Assembly: GCA_037952775.1 (NCBI GenBank)
Contig: JBANAY010000004.1
Location: 11,656,001-11,720,000, forward strand
Origin: Clonostachys chloroleuca
Taxonomy: Eukaryota > Ascomycota > Sordariomycetes > Hypocreales > Bionectriaceae
Length of the DNA stretch: 64,000 bases
Reading direction: 5' to 3'
The translations under genes and the position numbers were made by a program. How positions within the stretch are numbered: the first letter of the stretch is position 1; every line of letters begins with the position of its first letter. A model generated the notes under the pieces. That model searched no databases. It had not been told where the DNA came from and saw only the letters and a list, made by a program, of their open reading frames with translations. Below are positions 1 through 11,189 of the stretch, in pieces.

Positions 1-413
1 CCCCTCTGCGCGGCGCTCAGCTCCTCCTCCTCATCCTCAAAAAGGCGATGCGGATCGGCCGGTCGCCTGGGCTGCTGCTGTTGCTGCTGTTGCTGAGGCA
101 TGGTCGTCCGCATCACCAGTTGCTCCTTCTGTGGGGGCGCGGGCCGGTCTTCCTCGAGAGGAGCGCCATCGCCACCGGTTGAGGGAGCGGCGCCGAGAGG
201 ACCGAGGGGATCATCTACAGCCTCGAGACGTGTAGGTTGGGCCACGAGGCGACGTGGACCGCGAGTCGGACGAGGGCTTGGGGCTGCTCCTGAGGCTGGC
301 TGGGAGCTCGCAGGCGTGGTGGCAGCTGTCGAATCCGCGGTGGTGAGCTCGGGCTGGGTGTCGGGTTTGGAGCCCTGGCTTGTGTCAGCCCATGGTGATT
401 CCTCAACATCCAT
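1..413 (-). CDS. Probable sorting nexin VPS5-like (retromer), N-terminal part, cut by window edge
   Basis: The minus frame is open from an ATG at 413-411 to base 1 (about 137 codons) and runs off the window. It begins MDVEESPWAD, continues through a Ser/Thr/Pro/Ala-rich linker and a short conserved-looking block (GPRRLVAQPTRLEAVDDPLG), then an eight-Gln run (CAG/CAA codons near 75-98) and an acidic stretch (LFEDEEEEL). An acidic start with an SPWA/SPWG motif, a disordered linker and the RRLVAQPTRLEAVDDPLGPLG-type block resembles fungal VPS5 retromer sorting nexins. The diagnostic PX and BAR domains would lie outside the window, so the family call is tentative. The frame stays open upstream of this ATG, so an earlier start is possible; the context CGCAATGGA is acceptable. 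Confidence 0.45.
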   Translation of the reverse strand, partial: MDVEESPWADTSQGSKPDTQPELTTADSTAATTPASSQPASGAAPSPRPTRGPRRLVAQPTRLEAVDDPLGPLGAAPSTGGDGAPLEEDRPAPPQKEQLVMRTTMPQQQQQQQQPRRPADPHRLFEDEEEELSAAQR

Positions 414-1207
414 TGCGAGGGGTGTTGGAAGCTTGGGAATTGGATTGGGTCGTTCGATCGGCAGCTGCCTGGATGTTGCGAGAGCTTCAATGAGGTGAGA
501 AGTAATGCGGCATGTGTCTCCGCGAACGTCAGTGGAGTGCACCAGACCAGTCAGCGGACGACGGCGGGTCAGTGGCTGGTCGGTCCAGTTCAGCGGTTGC
601 GCAGCTTCCGTCCACCGCTGCCTAGCCCCCCGTCCAACAGCACAGCGCCGAGCCAGACCACCAGCTGCAGCCTGGAGCCCAGACGGGCAGCTTCTCCGGG
701 CCTCGCTTACATCGTTTGGAGTTTGGGCTGTGCCGGATGGAACGGTATATATGGGCGCGGAGGCCGATTGGGTCTTGATGCCATTGTATTTCGTCAATTA
801 ATTGGTGTTCTTATCCCCCTCCCCTGTCTTGTTGTGATGCTTGCACAAACTAGCTGAGTATCTAAGCTTGGCTTCACTCGCAAGAGCCTGAAGCCTATTA
901 TCATAATAGATTATACCTTATTTCACTATGAAAACGCCAGGTTAACCTGCCTCTTCAGGCCGCGCTTGCTGTTTCTGCCCTAAGATACCTACAAATTATA
1001 CATGTGCTTCTCATCAAGCCGGCCGCTCGCCATAACTCCAATTTTAACTGTTGAGGTTCAAGCTCTCGAGATTTTTAACTAACGACAAGACTCCTCGCTC
1101 TAAAATTAAGCGTTGACTAGTTCCTCAAATTTGGCACAGCCCACATCAGGGGACAGAAGACTCATCCAGGTCCTAGGAACATCGATTGGCCCTGCTGTGT
1201 CCGGCCC
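414..1207. other. Intergenic: upstream of VPS5-like gene and downstream of TAF5
   Basis: There is no convincing coding unit. It is GC-rich near 414-720, contains a TATA-like TATATA at about 746-751, then becomes more AT-rich. It likely holds the promoter of the leftward sorting-nexin gene and the 3' end of TAF5. Confidence 0.5.
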
Positions 1208-4027
1208 CTAGCGCTCAGGATCATAGCAACCTCCAACGATGACCAAGTTCATCCGCGTAAACTTCACCTTCATCACCGGCGTCTTCTTGGTCGGGAATGA
1301 GCTGATCTGATCCGGCGTCACTTGAACCTCCTTGCTCTTCTTCTTATGAGTGCCAGTTGCTAGGGCGGCGCTTGCTGGCTGCGTCGTGGCTGGCCTGGCT
1401 GCATCCGCATTGGCACCAGCGGCATCCGGAGCCGTAGTCCCGGCATCCAGTCCAACTTGCTGGGCAACCTTTTGGGGGTCTGCGGGGAGCTCAACATCCC
1501 ACATGCGAACTGTTCCGTCCTGGCCTCCCGAGGCAAGCACATTTGACTCCATGCTAAAGCTCAGAGACCAGATACCACCCTTGCCGTGGCCTCTTGAACG
1601 CTTGATACGCGTGCCCTTTTCAATATCCCAGAACATGATGTTGCCGGCGGCGTCAGCACTTGCAAGAATCTTGCCGTTTGGTGCACACTCAAGGGCGCTG
1701 ATGTAGTCAACATGGCCACTAAGGACGCGAACGCAGGATCCTGTCACCACTGACCACATGCGGATTGACTTGTCAGTCTCGTCAGATGCCGAGAATACAT
1801 ACAGGCCGTTAGGATGCCAGGCTATGGCGGATATGGCGGTATCATGGCCGACGAGGAGGCGCTGCGGCGAAGCGTGGTCTTGCATCCAAACTCGAACTGC
1901 CTTGTCATAACCACCGCTCAAGAAGTAGTGGCCGTGGGGACCCCACACTGACCTATGGACGGGTCCGTCGTGTGATTTATAGAGGCAGAGACAAGTCCAT
2001 GACTCGAGAGACCACAGTCGAAGATGGCCGTCCGCGGAGCATGATAGGAGGAGCTTTGGGCGCGGGTCCATTGCAGAGTTCTTGGTGCCCTCATCGCCGA
2101 AGAGCTTCTGAGGTGGCCCGGAGGCAGCATCTGAAAAAGACACATCATATACTGGGGCAGAATGCCCAATCAATTTGCGGCTGTTAAACTTTGCGTCCTT
2201 GTCATGGGGGTTGGAAGACGGCAAGGCCTTTCCGTCCAGCGACCACACGCGAATATAGGATTCGGTGGTACCTGCGGCTGCCATTGTTCCGTCATTTGAG
2301 AAGTCCATGGATGCAACCCTGTTTCGTTGTTAATCATCGTAATCAAGATATAGGTCCTCATGATACTTACGTCCCCAACGTATTATGAAAGGTGAACATG
2401 CACGCACTGACTGGAACACCTGACCCCCCAGTCCGACCCTCAATCTTGAACCGGTCTCTGTTCTCACGGAGCTTCGACATTTCGAGCAAGATGTCTCGAG
2501 GTCTTGACGGGGGCAGGGGAAGGTCGGCTCTGGTAGGGGCGTCGGCACTCTCTTCTCTCTTGATCTTTTGGTCCAGTTCTTCCAAGATACTGCGCCCAGG
2601 CTGTGGGGGATGCCTGGCCTCCTCTTCCTCAATCTCGGCCCGGACATCCTCTTTTAGGTCCGGGTCCATGGGCAGAGGACCCAGGGTTAGGGGAGTTGCT
2701 GAGTCTAAGACATCCCTATTTGCTAGACCGATCTTGACTCCAGGAATACCCTCGTTGATATCAGCTGCGTCGAGCTCAATGTTTCTAGACTTGCGATAGA
2801 CTGCTTCAAAACTGTAGGGAGTGATAGGACCTCGGCTTGTGGAGTCGACCTCGCAATGCTCAACAAGCAACTGGCGAATGACTGGGCCACCCTTCTGCGA
2901 TTCCCGCTCCATGAAGTTAAACAGATCACTAAGCGCATGTTCATTAAGCGGGATCCGGTATTTGTTCTCCTTGTAGAGCTTGGTAGTGGCATTATCAGAG
3001 ATGTGCTGAGGCAAGGTGATACCGCCGAGTGTCTTAAGATCGTCGTCGTGGGAACGCCTGAAGTACTCCCCCAACTTGAGGAACGCCTTGGCCTCTTCCG
3101 TATAGCCTTGAGTCACAAGCTCCATAAAAGAATAGACAAATACGGGCCATAACAACTTGGACAGCTCATACTGTACAGTGTCAGCCAGACGAGCTTTGGG
3201 CGTTCTTGGGAGGGAGTTCAGTTCTCACCTTATAGATATCCAGGTTATTGTCAACCCATTCTTTAAGGTTATTAAAGGCTATGCCGTACTTTTTGGGGCC
3301 AATATTGGCCATCTGCTGCAGAGGCTTTCCATCTGCACCAAGATGCTTCGATTCTTGTCTGAAGACCTCTTCTGTCCTATTGAATCCTCTTTTTAAGAGA
3401 TAGTCTGTAACCTAAAGTGTGAACTGGTTAGCCACTGTCGTCGAAGAGGTTGCAGAATAAAGTGCCAGGTGATGTCATGGGCAAGGCTATGCGAGGCACT
3501 CCCTGAGAATCTTACTTTATCTCGGTCTCTAGCCATCAGCATCGCCGTGTTTACATATTGTGAACTGGGATTCCTCATGGTGCCGAGAAGCAGTTATGCC
3601 TGAAGAATACTGATATGGAGAGGCGGGAAGTACAATGGGGGAGGTCTTGGGTTGGGAAGCGAAAAACGATATGAGTGTAGAGAAATGTAGCACCAAAAAA
3701 AGAAAAGTGAATAGAGTGAAGGAGAAGAGATATGTGGCATTGCATGTGTGTGACAGGCGCAGGAGGGGTGTGTGAGGTGAGGGCAGTGGAGAGGGTGCAG
3801 TTTGGAGGGGGAGGGGCCGTGTGGCAGGAGGGAGATGAGAGAGAGAGAGTGAGTATGCCTTCAAGGCCGCTTACTATCTGATTGAGATTCTGGTTGGACA
3901 TTGAGGTGCCAGTTCCCTGCGCGGCTGCGGGTGCGCCTGCTGGAGGGGGAGCCACAGGCGACGCTGCTGGCTGAACGGCATAGTTGGCAGCCGCCGGTAC
4001 AGGAGGGGCGGGCGGCTGGCCAGACAT
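1208..4027 (-). CDS. TAF5: Transcription initiation factor TFIID subunit 5 (TAF5)
   Basis: TAF5 is a scaffold subunit of TFIID, and in many fungi also of SAGA, in the nucleus. Four exons on the minus strand: 4027-3875, 3411-3229, 3170-2371 and 2318-1208, giving 748 aa. The N-terminus is Pro/Ala-rich. A LisH motif ([20 protein letters not shown]) is created across the first splice, and the TAF5 NTD2 domain follows ([17 protein letters not shown]). A linker leads to a C-terminal WD40 propeller from about residue 380, with repeated GHxxxV...D and W/RxW ends. Introns are 463, 58 and 52 nt; the first is unusually long. The acceptor of intron 1 was chosen as TTTAG at 3412-3416 because it restores the LisH frame; the nearby TTACAG does not. 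Head-to-head with MED11, 546 bp apart. Confidence 0.93.
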
Positions 4028-4573
4028 GATGACAGTGGCAGTGCGCTTGGGACGTCTCTATGGGAATGTGTTGAGAGTACGTGTCGAGGCGATCAACGCC
4101 GAGGCCCCATGCCCAGTCCCGCGCCAAACAACGGGCAGGCAGTTGGCTGGAGAGCTTCTACAGGAACAGTAGGAATACAGAATCACCAAAAAGGGAGGAT
4201 TGAACACGATCGCAATGAGTAGCAAGAGTGGGAGATGACAGATCAGGGCCCTGAGAGAGGATAGATGGGCCAGTCATGCATCTAAAAGTTCTGTCGCGCG
4301 GTGGTGGAAGCTCTGTCGAGGTTCGTGAAGGCTTGAGCTTGGAAACGGTACGTACCTCCTTCACGGTCTGGGCGCTGACGCACTAACAGCCTCGTGAGTG
4401 CTGGACGTGTCGAATTATTAACCGGTCTTTACCCTTCCTCCAGGCAATCAGCAATCTATCGATATGCGCCCCACAGTTTTATGCCACCTCCAAACCCAAG
4501 CTCAAACACTAAGCATCCATCGCCTTTCTCTCGAAATGATCTTTTGAATCTAAACATCAACTCTAAACCAATA
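4028..4573. promoter_or_regulatory. Divergent promoter between TAF5 and MED11
   Basis: A 546-bp region separates the start codons of TAF5 (leftward) and MED11 (rightward). No clear TATA box was seen. The last 100 bp before MED11 are pyrimidine- and A-rich, typical of fungal leaders. Both products belong to the Pol II preinitiation machinery, so shared control is plausible but inferred from arrangement only. Confidence 0.5.
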
Positions 4574-5101
4574 ATGGATTCACCAAAGGATGTCCAGATG
4601 GATGATGGCAACTCCCGGGTTCATGAGCCATTCACTGTAGAGGAGAATATCCACCAGCTGAATGCCATTGATAAATCTATCGTGGATCTAATGAACCACA
4701 CTGCCACCGCGCTCAACGCCCTCACTATCCCCATCAACTCCCCAGACTCGCAGGGGACACTTCCCCAGCAGGATCCGTCGGCGAAGAAGGCGGCCTTCCG
4801 TGGTGCAACCGACTCCTTCTTGGACACGCTGCATGCTGTTGATGTCAAGATGAAGCGCCAAATCATGGCTCTCGAAGAGGCTGGTATTGTGAACTTATCC
4901 GCTGGAGCAAAGCAGGAACCCGGCAGCAGTGGTCCCAAAAGTGCATCCCTCAAACCTAACGGGATGGGTGCCGTTGGAAACCTTGATGTTGGCTGGTTGA
5001 ACAGCCATGGCTCCAGGGTCGAAAGGGATATGGAAGCCGAGCTTTGGGCGGACGCCAGAAAATTCTTGGAAAAGGAGGGAAGCAATATCAAGTTGGAGTA
5101 G
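4574..5101 (+). CDS. MED11: Mediator complex subunit 11 (MED11)
   Basis: Single exon, 175 aa. MED11 is a head-module subunit of Mediator that links activators to Pol II and TFIIH. Recognisable parts are the N-terminal helix IHQLNAIDKSIVDLMNHTA and the conserved tail VGWLNSHGSRVERDMEAELW, both typical of fungal MED11. The start at 4574 (ATGGATTCACC) was chosen because conservation begins just after it. The frame is open up to 4394, but the extra 60 residues look like translated leader (low complexity, no domain). Confidence 0.88.
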   Translation: MDSPKDVQMDDGNSRVHEPFTVEENIHQLNAIDKSIVDLMNHTATALNALTIPINSPDSQGTLPQQDPSAKKAAFRGATDSFLDTLHAVDVKMKRQIMALEEAGIVNLSAGAKQEPGSSGPKSASLKPNGMGAVGNLDVGWLNSHGSRVERDMEAELWADARKFLEKEGSNIKLE

Positions 5102-7003
5102 CTCTAGCTCCACATGGTGGATTCTCCTCAAAATCGTTCTCAAAGGAAGCTGGAACTGTTGAAATTCAGGTCGCATGTTTCCAATCAAGCCGGGTAGGAT
5201 CATGGAATCCTAAACCATCCCTGTTTACCAAAAAGCTGACTTCCTATAGGTGTGCATGTATATCTGCACTTGATAAGCATTCTCCTCAGAACGCTTAAAT
5301 TCCCCCTTATCGGTTAAATTGACTTGCAGTCTCCGGGCTTGAGGGGAGGCTATGATAGTTTATTGCATCCCGGTGCTCCAGCCACCCTACACCTGTACTC
5401 GTCTTCGCCTCCGCCTCCGCCTTTGCCTTCGTCTCCGTTGCTCACTTCCTACTTCGCCGAGGGCAGTGACGCCGCCGCTGGTTCTGCTGTGGCGCCACGC
5501 CCAGATTCCACGAAATCTCGTCGTCCAGTGGCAGAAGAGCCATGCCAGAACCGCACCTGTATCGATGAGTATCACATAGTCGCTCGAAGTGAGCTCCATC
5601 GAAAACTGGAGTATTGTTAAAGTCATAGCTGCATCAAAGGTCCCTATCGCTAGACTCTAGCTTAGGTGCATTTCGTTTAGACAAGAATATATTAGGGCCC
5701 TTTTGGTGGTATATGGGTGATACAAGGAGAATTGAAAATTGGAGGGTGGGAGTCAAGGCTAGATCCAGGAGTGCATGGGAATTACTCATTTCGTCATACA
5801 TGACGAGACAGCATATAAACTATTGTGATATCACTGATTTGCATACTGTTGTATGGGGTGATGGCTTCATGATTGCTGAAGCTACAAGGAGGTGGCATGC
5901 CACTGTTTGCTACAAACATAACTTTTGCCAAAAACCTTCCCTACTACAATCCGCGTACTTACTTGGAACGCAATGATGTTTGCAGAGTCAAAACATACAC
6001 TGATAAATTACGGTGTTTTGGTGCGAGACTGCCATTTTCTGTCCGTTAGAGTCATGCCGCCCCATTTCGTTGTGAATGGATGAAGGGGCCTTACATTTGA
6101 CCCTATTACTGGCTTGTCCGTCATGTGTGAAACGAATACGCGGAAATGATTACAACTCCCTACCTAGTTGAATACTGGTTGCTTCGTCTCTTTTATGGAA
6201 AAACCATGAGGGATACGGCTACACAAAAAACGGTACAGCATTTGGACAGACGTGGACTTTCGGCATATTCTCTCCGGCTGGTCGAACATACCCCTTTATT
6301 CACGGAACGCGTGGCTACTAGAGGTGCCCTGTCTAGCAAAGCCACCCTCTTGTACTCCGTACTTTGGCTTGGCCTTGCCTTGGCATGGGTTTCAACAAAA
6401 AAAAACCAAACCCTAGAGCAGAGCCCCCTTTCCGTAAGAATACCTCGACAGTTTGGAAGAAAAAAGCACTAGGTACATAGAAGAAGGGTGGAGGAGGAGA
6501 GCCGTGTGCTTTCATGAAATGCTTATGTAGATTTGACAGCTGGCAATGGAGAGGGAATGAATCGCCAGGGCCCCCTAAAACTAATGCATCGCGGCAGGGG
6601 TCAGATGGAGCCCCGCCGTACCCGTCTACGCCGCCAATCACAACACCCATTTTTGTCGTATGGCCGAAGTATCCGTAAATCGATCGAGCTCCAATTCCCT
6701 GCAAGAGCATTCCTGGATCTCAATTGCTCCTTCCTCGACTGAACATTCCCATCCCCACACTCTTTTGCTTGACTGAATCCTTTTCTTTTCTCCCATTCCA
6801 TCGCATCAATTACTGTCCGTCCTTGTCCATACGCAGGCATTCAGTTGCTTTGCTTCGAGAAGCTAACGCCGAATATCCCTACGATCGAATCCGTAATCGA
6901 GATCTGTTGTCCGATAATCCCCCACCGATCGCAGTAAATATTCCTCATACGGTACTCGCGCCTCTTCTTCCCAGAAGCAGTTGGCTATCGACCGGTCCCC
7001 ACG
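5102..7003. other. Intergenic 1.9 kb between MED11 and YTP1-like gene
   Basis: No gene I can support. A trinucleotide-rich stretch (cct/ccg) near 5404-5440 makes an Arg run in a 79-codon minus frame (5387-5626), which I do not accept as a gene. The part from about 6710 to 7000 is pyrimidine-rich and is probably the YTP1-like promoter and leader. Confidence 0.5.
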
Positions 7004-8618
7004 ATGCTGTTCGAACCTTCCAAGGGTCGCTCCCTTGTGTGCCTTATACTGGGTCTTCTTGGGCAAGGCGCTCTGGCCCATGATCATCATGGAAGCGAGA
7101 ATAATATTCCCGAGGGGCAGACGGTCTCCCTGGAGCCACTCGTGCGTCGTTCTACTCTATAGGTGGACAAAATAGTTGCGCTGACTATGCAGTAGGACAA
7201 GGTCCTTTGGGTTCACATCTTCGTCCAGATGATCGCGTATGGCGTCGTATTTCCCATTGGAATGATATTTGGTGTACGTGTACTTCGATGTTGCTCTTTG
7301 GTTGTCACCAGGCAGCGAGATCCTTAATTCATCGCTGACTTCTTGAATTCAGATGACCAAGTCCCGATGGCATGTTCCGACGCAAATATTCGGCACAGCC
7401 CTGGCTATCGCAGGCTTCTTCCTCGGTCATGCTCACGGCGGTCGCGAGTTCATCGGTAACAACGTTCACTCTGTGTTCGCCCATATCTTGCAAATCATCC
7501 TGGCTGTCCAAGTCGTCTTGGGACTCTATTTGAAGTTGCACTGGGAGCGAGGCATCCTGGGAATGATTAGGAAGCTTGTCCGTCCTTGCCACTCGATCCT
7601 AGGCAAGTTGATGCCAGTATTATCCTGGACCCAGATGATCTTTGGTGGCATCACGGCGCTCGGATTCTGCCAGGGTGAGCACGTCGGCCAGTGCGCTGCC
7701 CATTTCATTATGGGCAGTGCTTTTATTGGCTATGGTATCATCCTGACCATCATGCTTCTTGTTGGACAGATGTGGCTCCGACGCCGCAATCAGTCACAAG
7801 AGTTCTTCGACAGTGCTATGATTGCGGCGTGGGGATGTGTCAATACATTCACGGAGCACCGTTGGGGTACTGCCTGGGTCAAGAACGATTGGCAGCACAC
7901 CTCGATGGGTATCATTTGGTGGGCTGCTGGTCTTGCGGGTATCTGGCTGAGCAAGGACCGGGACGGAAACCCCAAGCGCAACTTCATTCCTGGGTTTGTC
8001 ATCTTCATCACAGGATACGGCATGTCGGCTCATCCACAGGAGCTGATGGTAAGCGCAGCAACACATACCATGTTTGGATACACGCTCATGGGTGCCGGCT
8101 TGACGCGTGTCATTGAGATTGCCTTCATTCTCAAGGATAAGCCGTCGCTGTCCGATGATGGCCGTGCTTACAACAGTTTCCAGTACATTCCTGTCTTTGT
8201 GAGTTGATCTCGACGCCCCACGCCCCTTTTCCATCGACGCTTTTGCTAACTTCCGATACTTTAGCTCCTTTATTCGGCCGGTTTCTTCTTCATGGGTGCC
8301 CAGGAAGAGCAGATGCTGCTCGTTGCCAGCTCCCCAATGGACCATATCTCTTACATCTTGGTTCTCTTCTCCCTCGCTTTCTTGGTATTCCTTTTCGTAA
8401 ACATGCTCATCCACCTCTACGATCGTCTTGCCAACCCTCCTATCGATACCAAGGGCTTCGCAAACGGGTACTCAGACGCCAATGGTCGTGCGGTTGAGGA
8501 AGGCCAGGTTGCGGATGCGGAGGAATTCGAGCTGGATGGTCTGACGAGCGACGACGAAGTTGACGAGGGTGAAAGAATGCTCCGTCGTAGCGGCGAAACC
8601 CCTGGCGTGAGGTTATAA
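7004..8618 (+). CDS. YTP1-like polytopic membrane protein
   Basis: Four exons: 7004-7141, 7196-7273, 7353-8198 and 8265-8618 (471 aa, close to yeast Ytp1p at about 459). Residues 1-25 form a signal peptide (LVCLILGLLGQGALA), followed by a His-rich lumenal start (HDHHG). Then come about ten hydrophobic segments with conserved polar residues, including GHAHGGREF and NNVHSVFAH, and an acidic cytosolic tail. The family has a b561-like N-terminal domain and a YTP1 domain. Its biochemical role is not established, though ferric reductase-like or metal-related roles have been suggested for relatives. All introns have good donors (GTGCGT, GTACGT, GTGAGT); the last has a GCTAAC branch site at about 8245. 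The acceptor of intron 1 is TAG at 7193-7195, because the upstream CAG would put TAG in frame. Confidence 0.85.
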
Positions 8619-9203
8619 ATGTTGAATAATTCTCGCATCTTTCTGTAAAACACATCATCGGGCTCTTTTTTTTATACATCATTTTGTTTTGGATTGTGGA
8701 GTCAGGCGAAGGTCGGAAGCTTGCGAAAGTATCAGATTTACACATCTCGATGGGAGAAATCTTATCGACGTCATATAATTCTATTTTGATGAAGCTGAGG
8801 AGAAGGTGCTCTTAATTAAGATTTGGTATCGTAAGATCATATCATCATTTTTTTCTTCAAGCTTCTACAAACCAAATGATACCTCCCTACTTGATTACTC
8901 CTGACAGCATGCTGTTTGGGCTCGATGCCGCTGAACATGAATATGGGGATATCCAATTTTATAGTGGGGTCTAAATCCGGAGACATGCCGCCACGCAGCT
9001 TCGGCATCTCCCGCACCAGCGGGGCCAAATATTTTTTCTGCAAGCACAACTTGATAAGGACGGTGTTCAATAACCAATTCACCTTCAAGGCTTCAACGAG
9101 TGAAAGGGCTTCCAATCCCCTCACGCGAGGACAAGAATCGTAAACGACTCCTATCTCGAAAACTATATCCGCCGCGCGATATTCCTATCCCAACACCGCC
9201 ACG
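8619..9203. other. Intergenic between YTP1-like and ALB1-like genes
   Basis: 585 bp. The AT-rich 3' flank of the upstream gene runs to about 8860, followed by the leader of the ALB1-like gene. Nothing else was recognised. Confidence 0.5.
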
Positions 9204-9619
9204 ATGCCTTCCGTCAAGAACCCCAATGGCATGTCCAAGATCCGTGCCTCCGCACGGTCGTTGAAGGCCAAGAAGGCGCAGAGACAAATATCCGAGCAGA
9301 ACAAGAACAAGATTTCGAGGAAGGACGTCGCACGAGGCGCGCGACCTGGTCTCCTGCCCAACAGCGGGCCCCGGGCCAAGGTGAGCGGCAAGAAGGCGAG
9401 GAAGCTGGAGAAGAAGATGGGATATGCGCTTAAGAGGAAGATGGACGCCGAGGGTATCGTTGAGATGACTGGTAAGTTGACTTGGTTGAGTATCATGCTG
9501 TTAGGGGACGGGTTTCGTTCGAGCTCAGTGGTTAATGGGCTGATTTAGATGTTGTCGAGACCGATGCCAAAGCCGACGCGGGTGAAAGTGCTGCGGCCGA
9601 GGATATGGAAATCCAATAA
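9204..9619 (+). CDS. Ribosome biogenesis protein ALB1-like (pre-60S shuttling factor)
   Basis: Two exons, 9204-9471 and 9549-9619, encode a small, very basic protein of 112 aa. The intron has GTAAGT and TTTAG ends, and splicing gives MTDVVETDAKADAGE and a short acidic C-terminus ending DMEIQ. The central block KVSGKKARKLEKKMGYALKR matches the hallmark of the ALB1 family (KKRAKKIERNLKYA type), whose yeast member binds Arx1 on pre-60S particles and shuttles between nucleus and cytoplasm. The N-terminal KxxxxSARSLKAKKAQR segment is a likely nuclear localisation and rRNA-binding region. The assignment rests on this block and on size and charge; other small basic nucleolar proteins are possible. 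Confidence 0.7.
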
Positions 9620-11189
9620 GTTATATTTGCTGCTGGTCAAGACCTATAGGGGGAAGAGGTGTGGGGGGTTGGCTCGAACAGCTGGACAACCAACCACGAC
9701 TGATACTCTCGCTTGCCTTGTCGGGGTCGACCTGAATCATTATCGGAGTTTAAGGCGTAATGGGACACATAAAAGCAGAGAAAGAGAGGCCGGTTCGAAA
9801 CGATGATACGAATGAGAGGGCGTTCGGGATATAGAGCCAGGCGATTTGACAGACTACGAAATGAGTCTATTATTCACCAGCCAGTCGGAATACGTCTGTT
9901 TACTTGAAATACAACTGATATATTCATCGAGTCTCTTCTTTATGCTGATTTGAACTCGATACACTCCACACAACTACCGACATGGTCAAGGGTTCAACTT
10001 CGTAGAGGTCTCCCTGCTATTCATTACGCTTCTTCGTCTAACCTATTCCTTGGGTTTCACCGAAGAACCATAGAAGTCAGAAGGCTACTAGGCAACCAAT
10101 GATCAACTGGCTAGCACCTGTGGCTCTGCCGGTCCAATATCAAAACTGGAATAGCAACTCCCTGCATGGGCTCTACATCCGGCAACCACCAACAAGGTTG
10201 ATAGATTTCCGATATCAATAGAGATGCTTAGTTATCTTGAGACGAGATATGATAATGGATATCCTTGGTGGGTTGTAATCATCCTACGCCAAGTTCTCCT
10301 AAGGAAAGCGCTGCTCTGGTATCACCGAGAGCTGCTCTCTGGGCGGATATTCCTCTGGACACTGGAAGACGCTTCACAATTCATGTCGAATTCTTCCGGC
10401 ATAATGACGAATTACAAATCATTAAGTATTCCCTCTTAGTTAATTAGAATTAGTTAGATTAATAGCTATGTTACTTTAGGGATTGGTGGTGGCATATGAT
10501 GATTAGGTGTTCCGGAAATCGATTTTCCAGTTCTCCCCGGACTGACTGTAACGTGACAGATTGTTAGTCCGTAAACGAGCTTGGTATTTCTGGCCTTGAA
10601 CTGTATAACGTCAGAACATCCAGGGTCTTAGGACCCCTCTTATCCGGATTTTGAACTAGCCCAAGTTAACAACCAAGATGCCAGCAGTGGGGGTCTAGGA
10701 AAACGTTGTCCGAAACGATAAGCCAGGTTCAACATTCAAGACCAGATAATACCCTTGAAGTTGGGCCTTTCTCGCGGTTTATACTCCTGTCTTTGACTAA
10801 AACCTAGAGGACCCCATAATCCATCCGAATTTCCCGCGGGTTTTACATAGCGGAGATGTTGAGAGCCCTGGATGGGAAGGCCTAATGGAGAAGCTTTTAC
10901 GGCCGATATCTCGTTTGACCCAATGATGGCACCCGCGATTCATGATAGTGTGGGGAACTGCAGACGATCTGGGAAATGCTCTATCCGGAGAGATTCATTT
11001 GTGCAAGATGGATCTTACCCCAGAATGCACCTCCAACCAGGCCCTATACAATGATGGTGTCCTCCACCTTGCACCCCGCAGCTCTCTAGGAGTACAATAG
11101 TCAAGTAAACTGCTGTGTGGGAGTATCTTGCGTGGTTCCTCTCTCTAGCTACCCAAACAGTCGTGAAGGCAACAGCCAAGTACAACATC
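9620..11189. other. Intergenic 1.6 kb, no gene seen
   Basis: Only short frames interrupted by stops on both strands. AT-rich patches lie around 9850-9960 and 10420-10500. No repeat or recognisable relic was identified by eye. Confidence 0.5.

Noticed and set aside
5387..5626. 79-codon minus frame with Arg run
   Set aside because: The Arg run comes from a cct/ccg triplet tract; no other support for coding.
9785..9806. GGTTCGAAAC, resembling a tRNA T-loop
   Set aside because: No matching acceptor stem or A-box could be placed around it.
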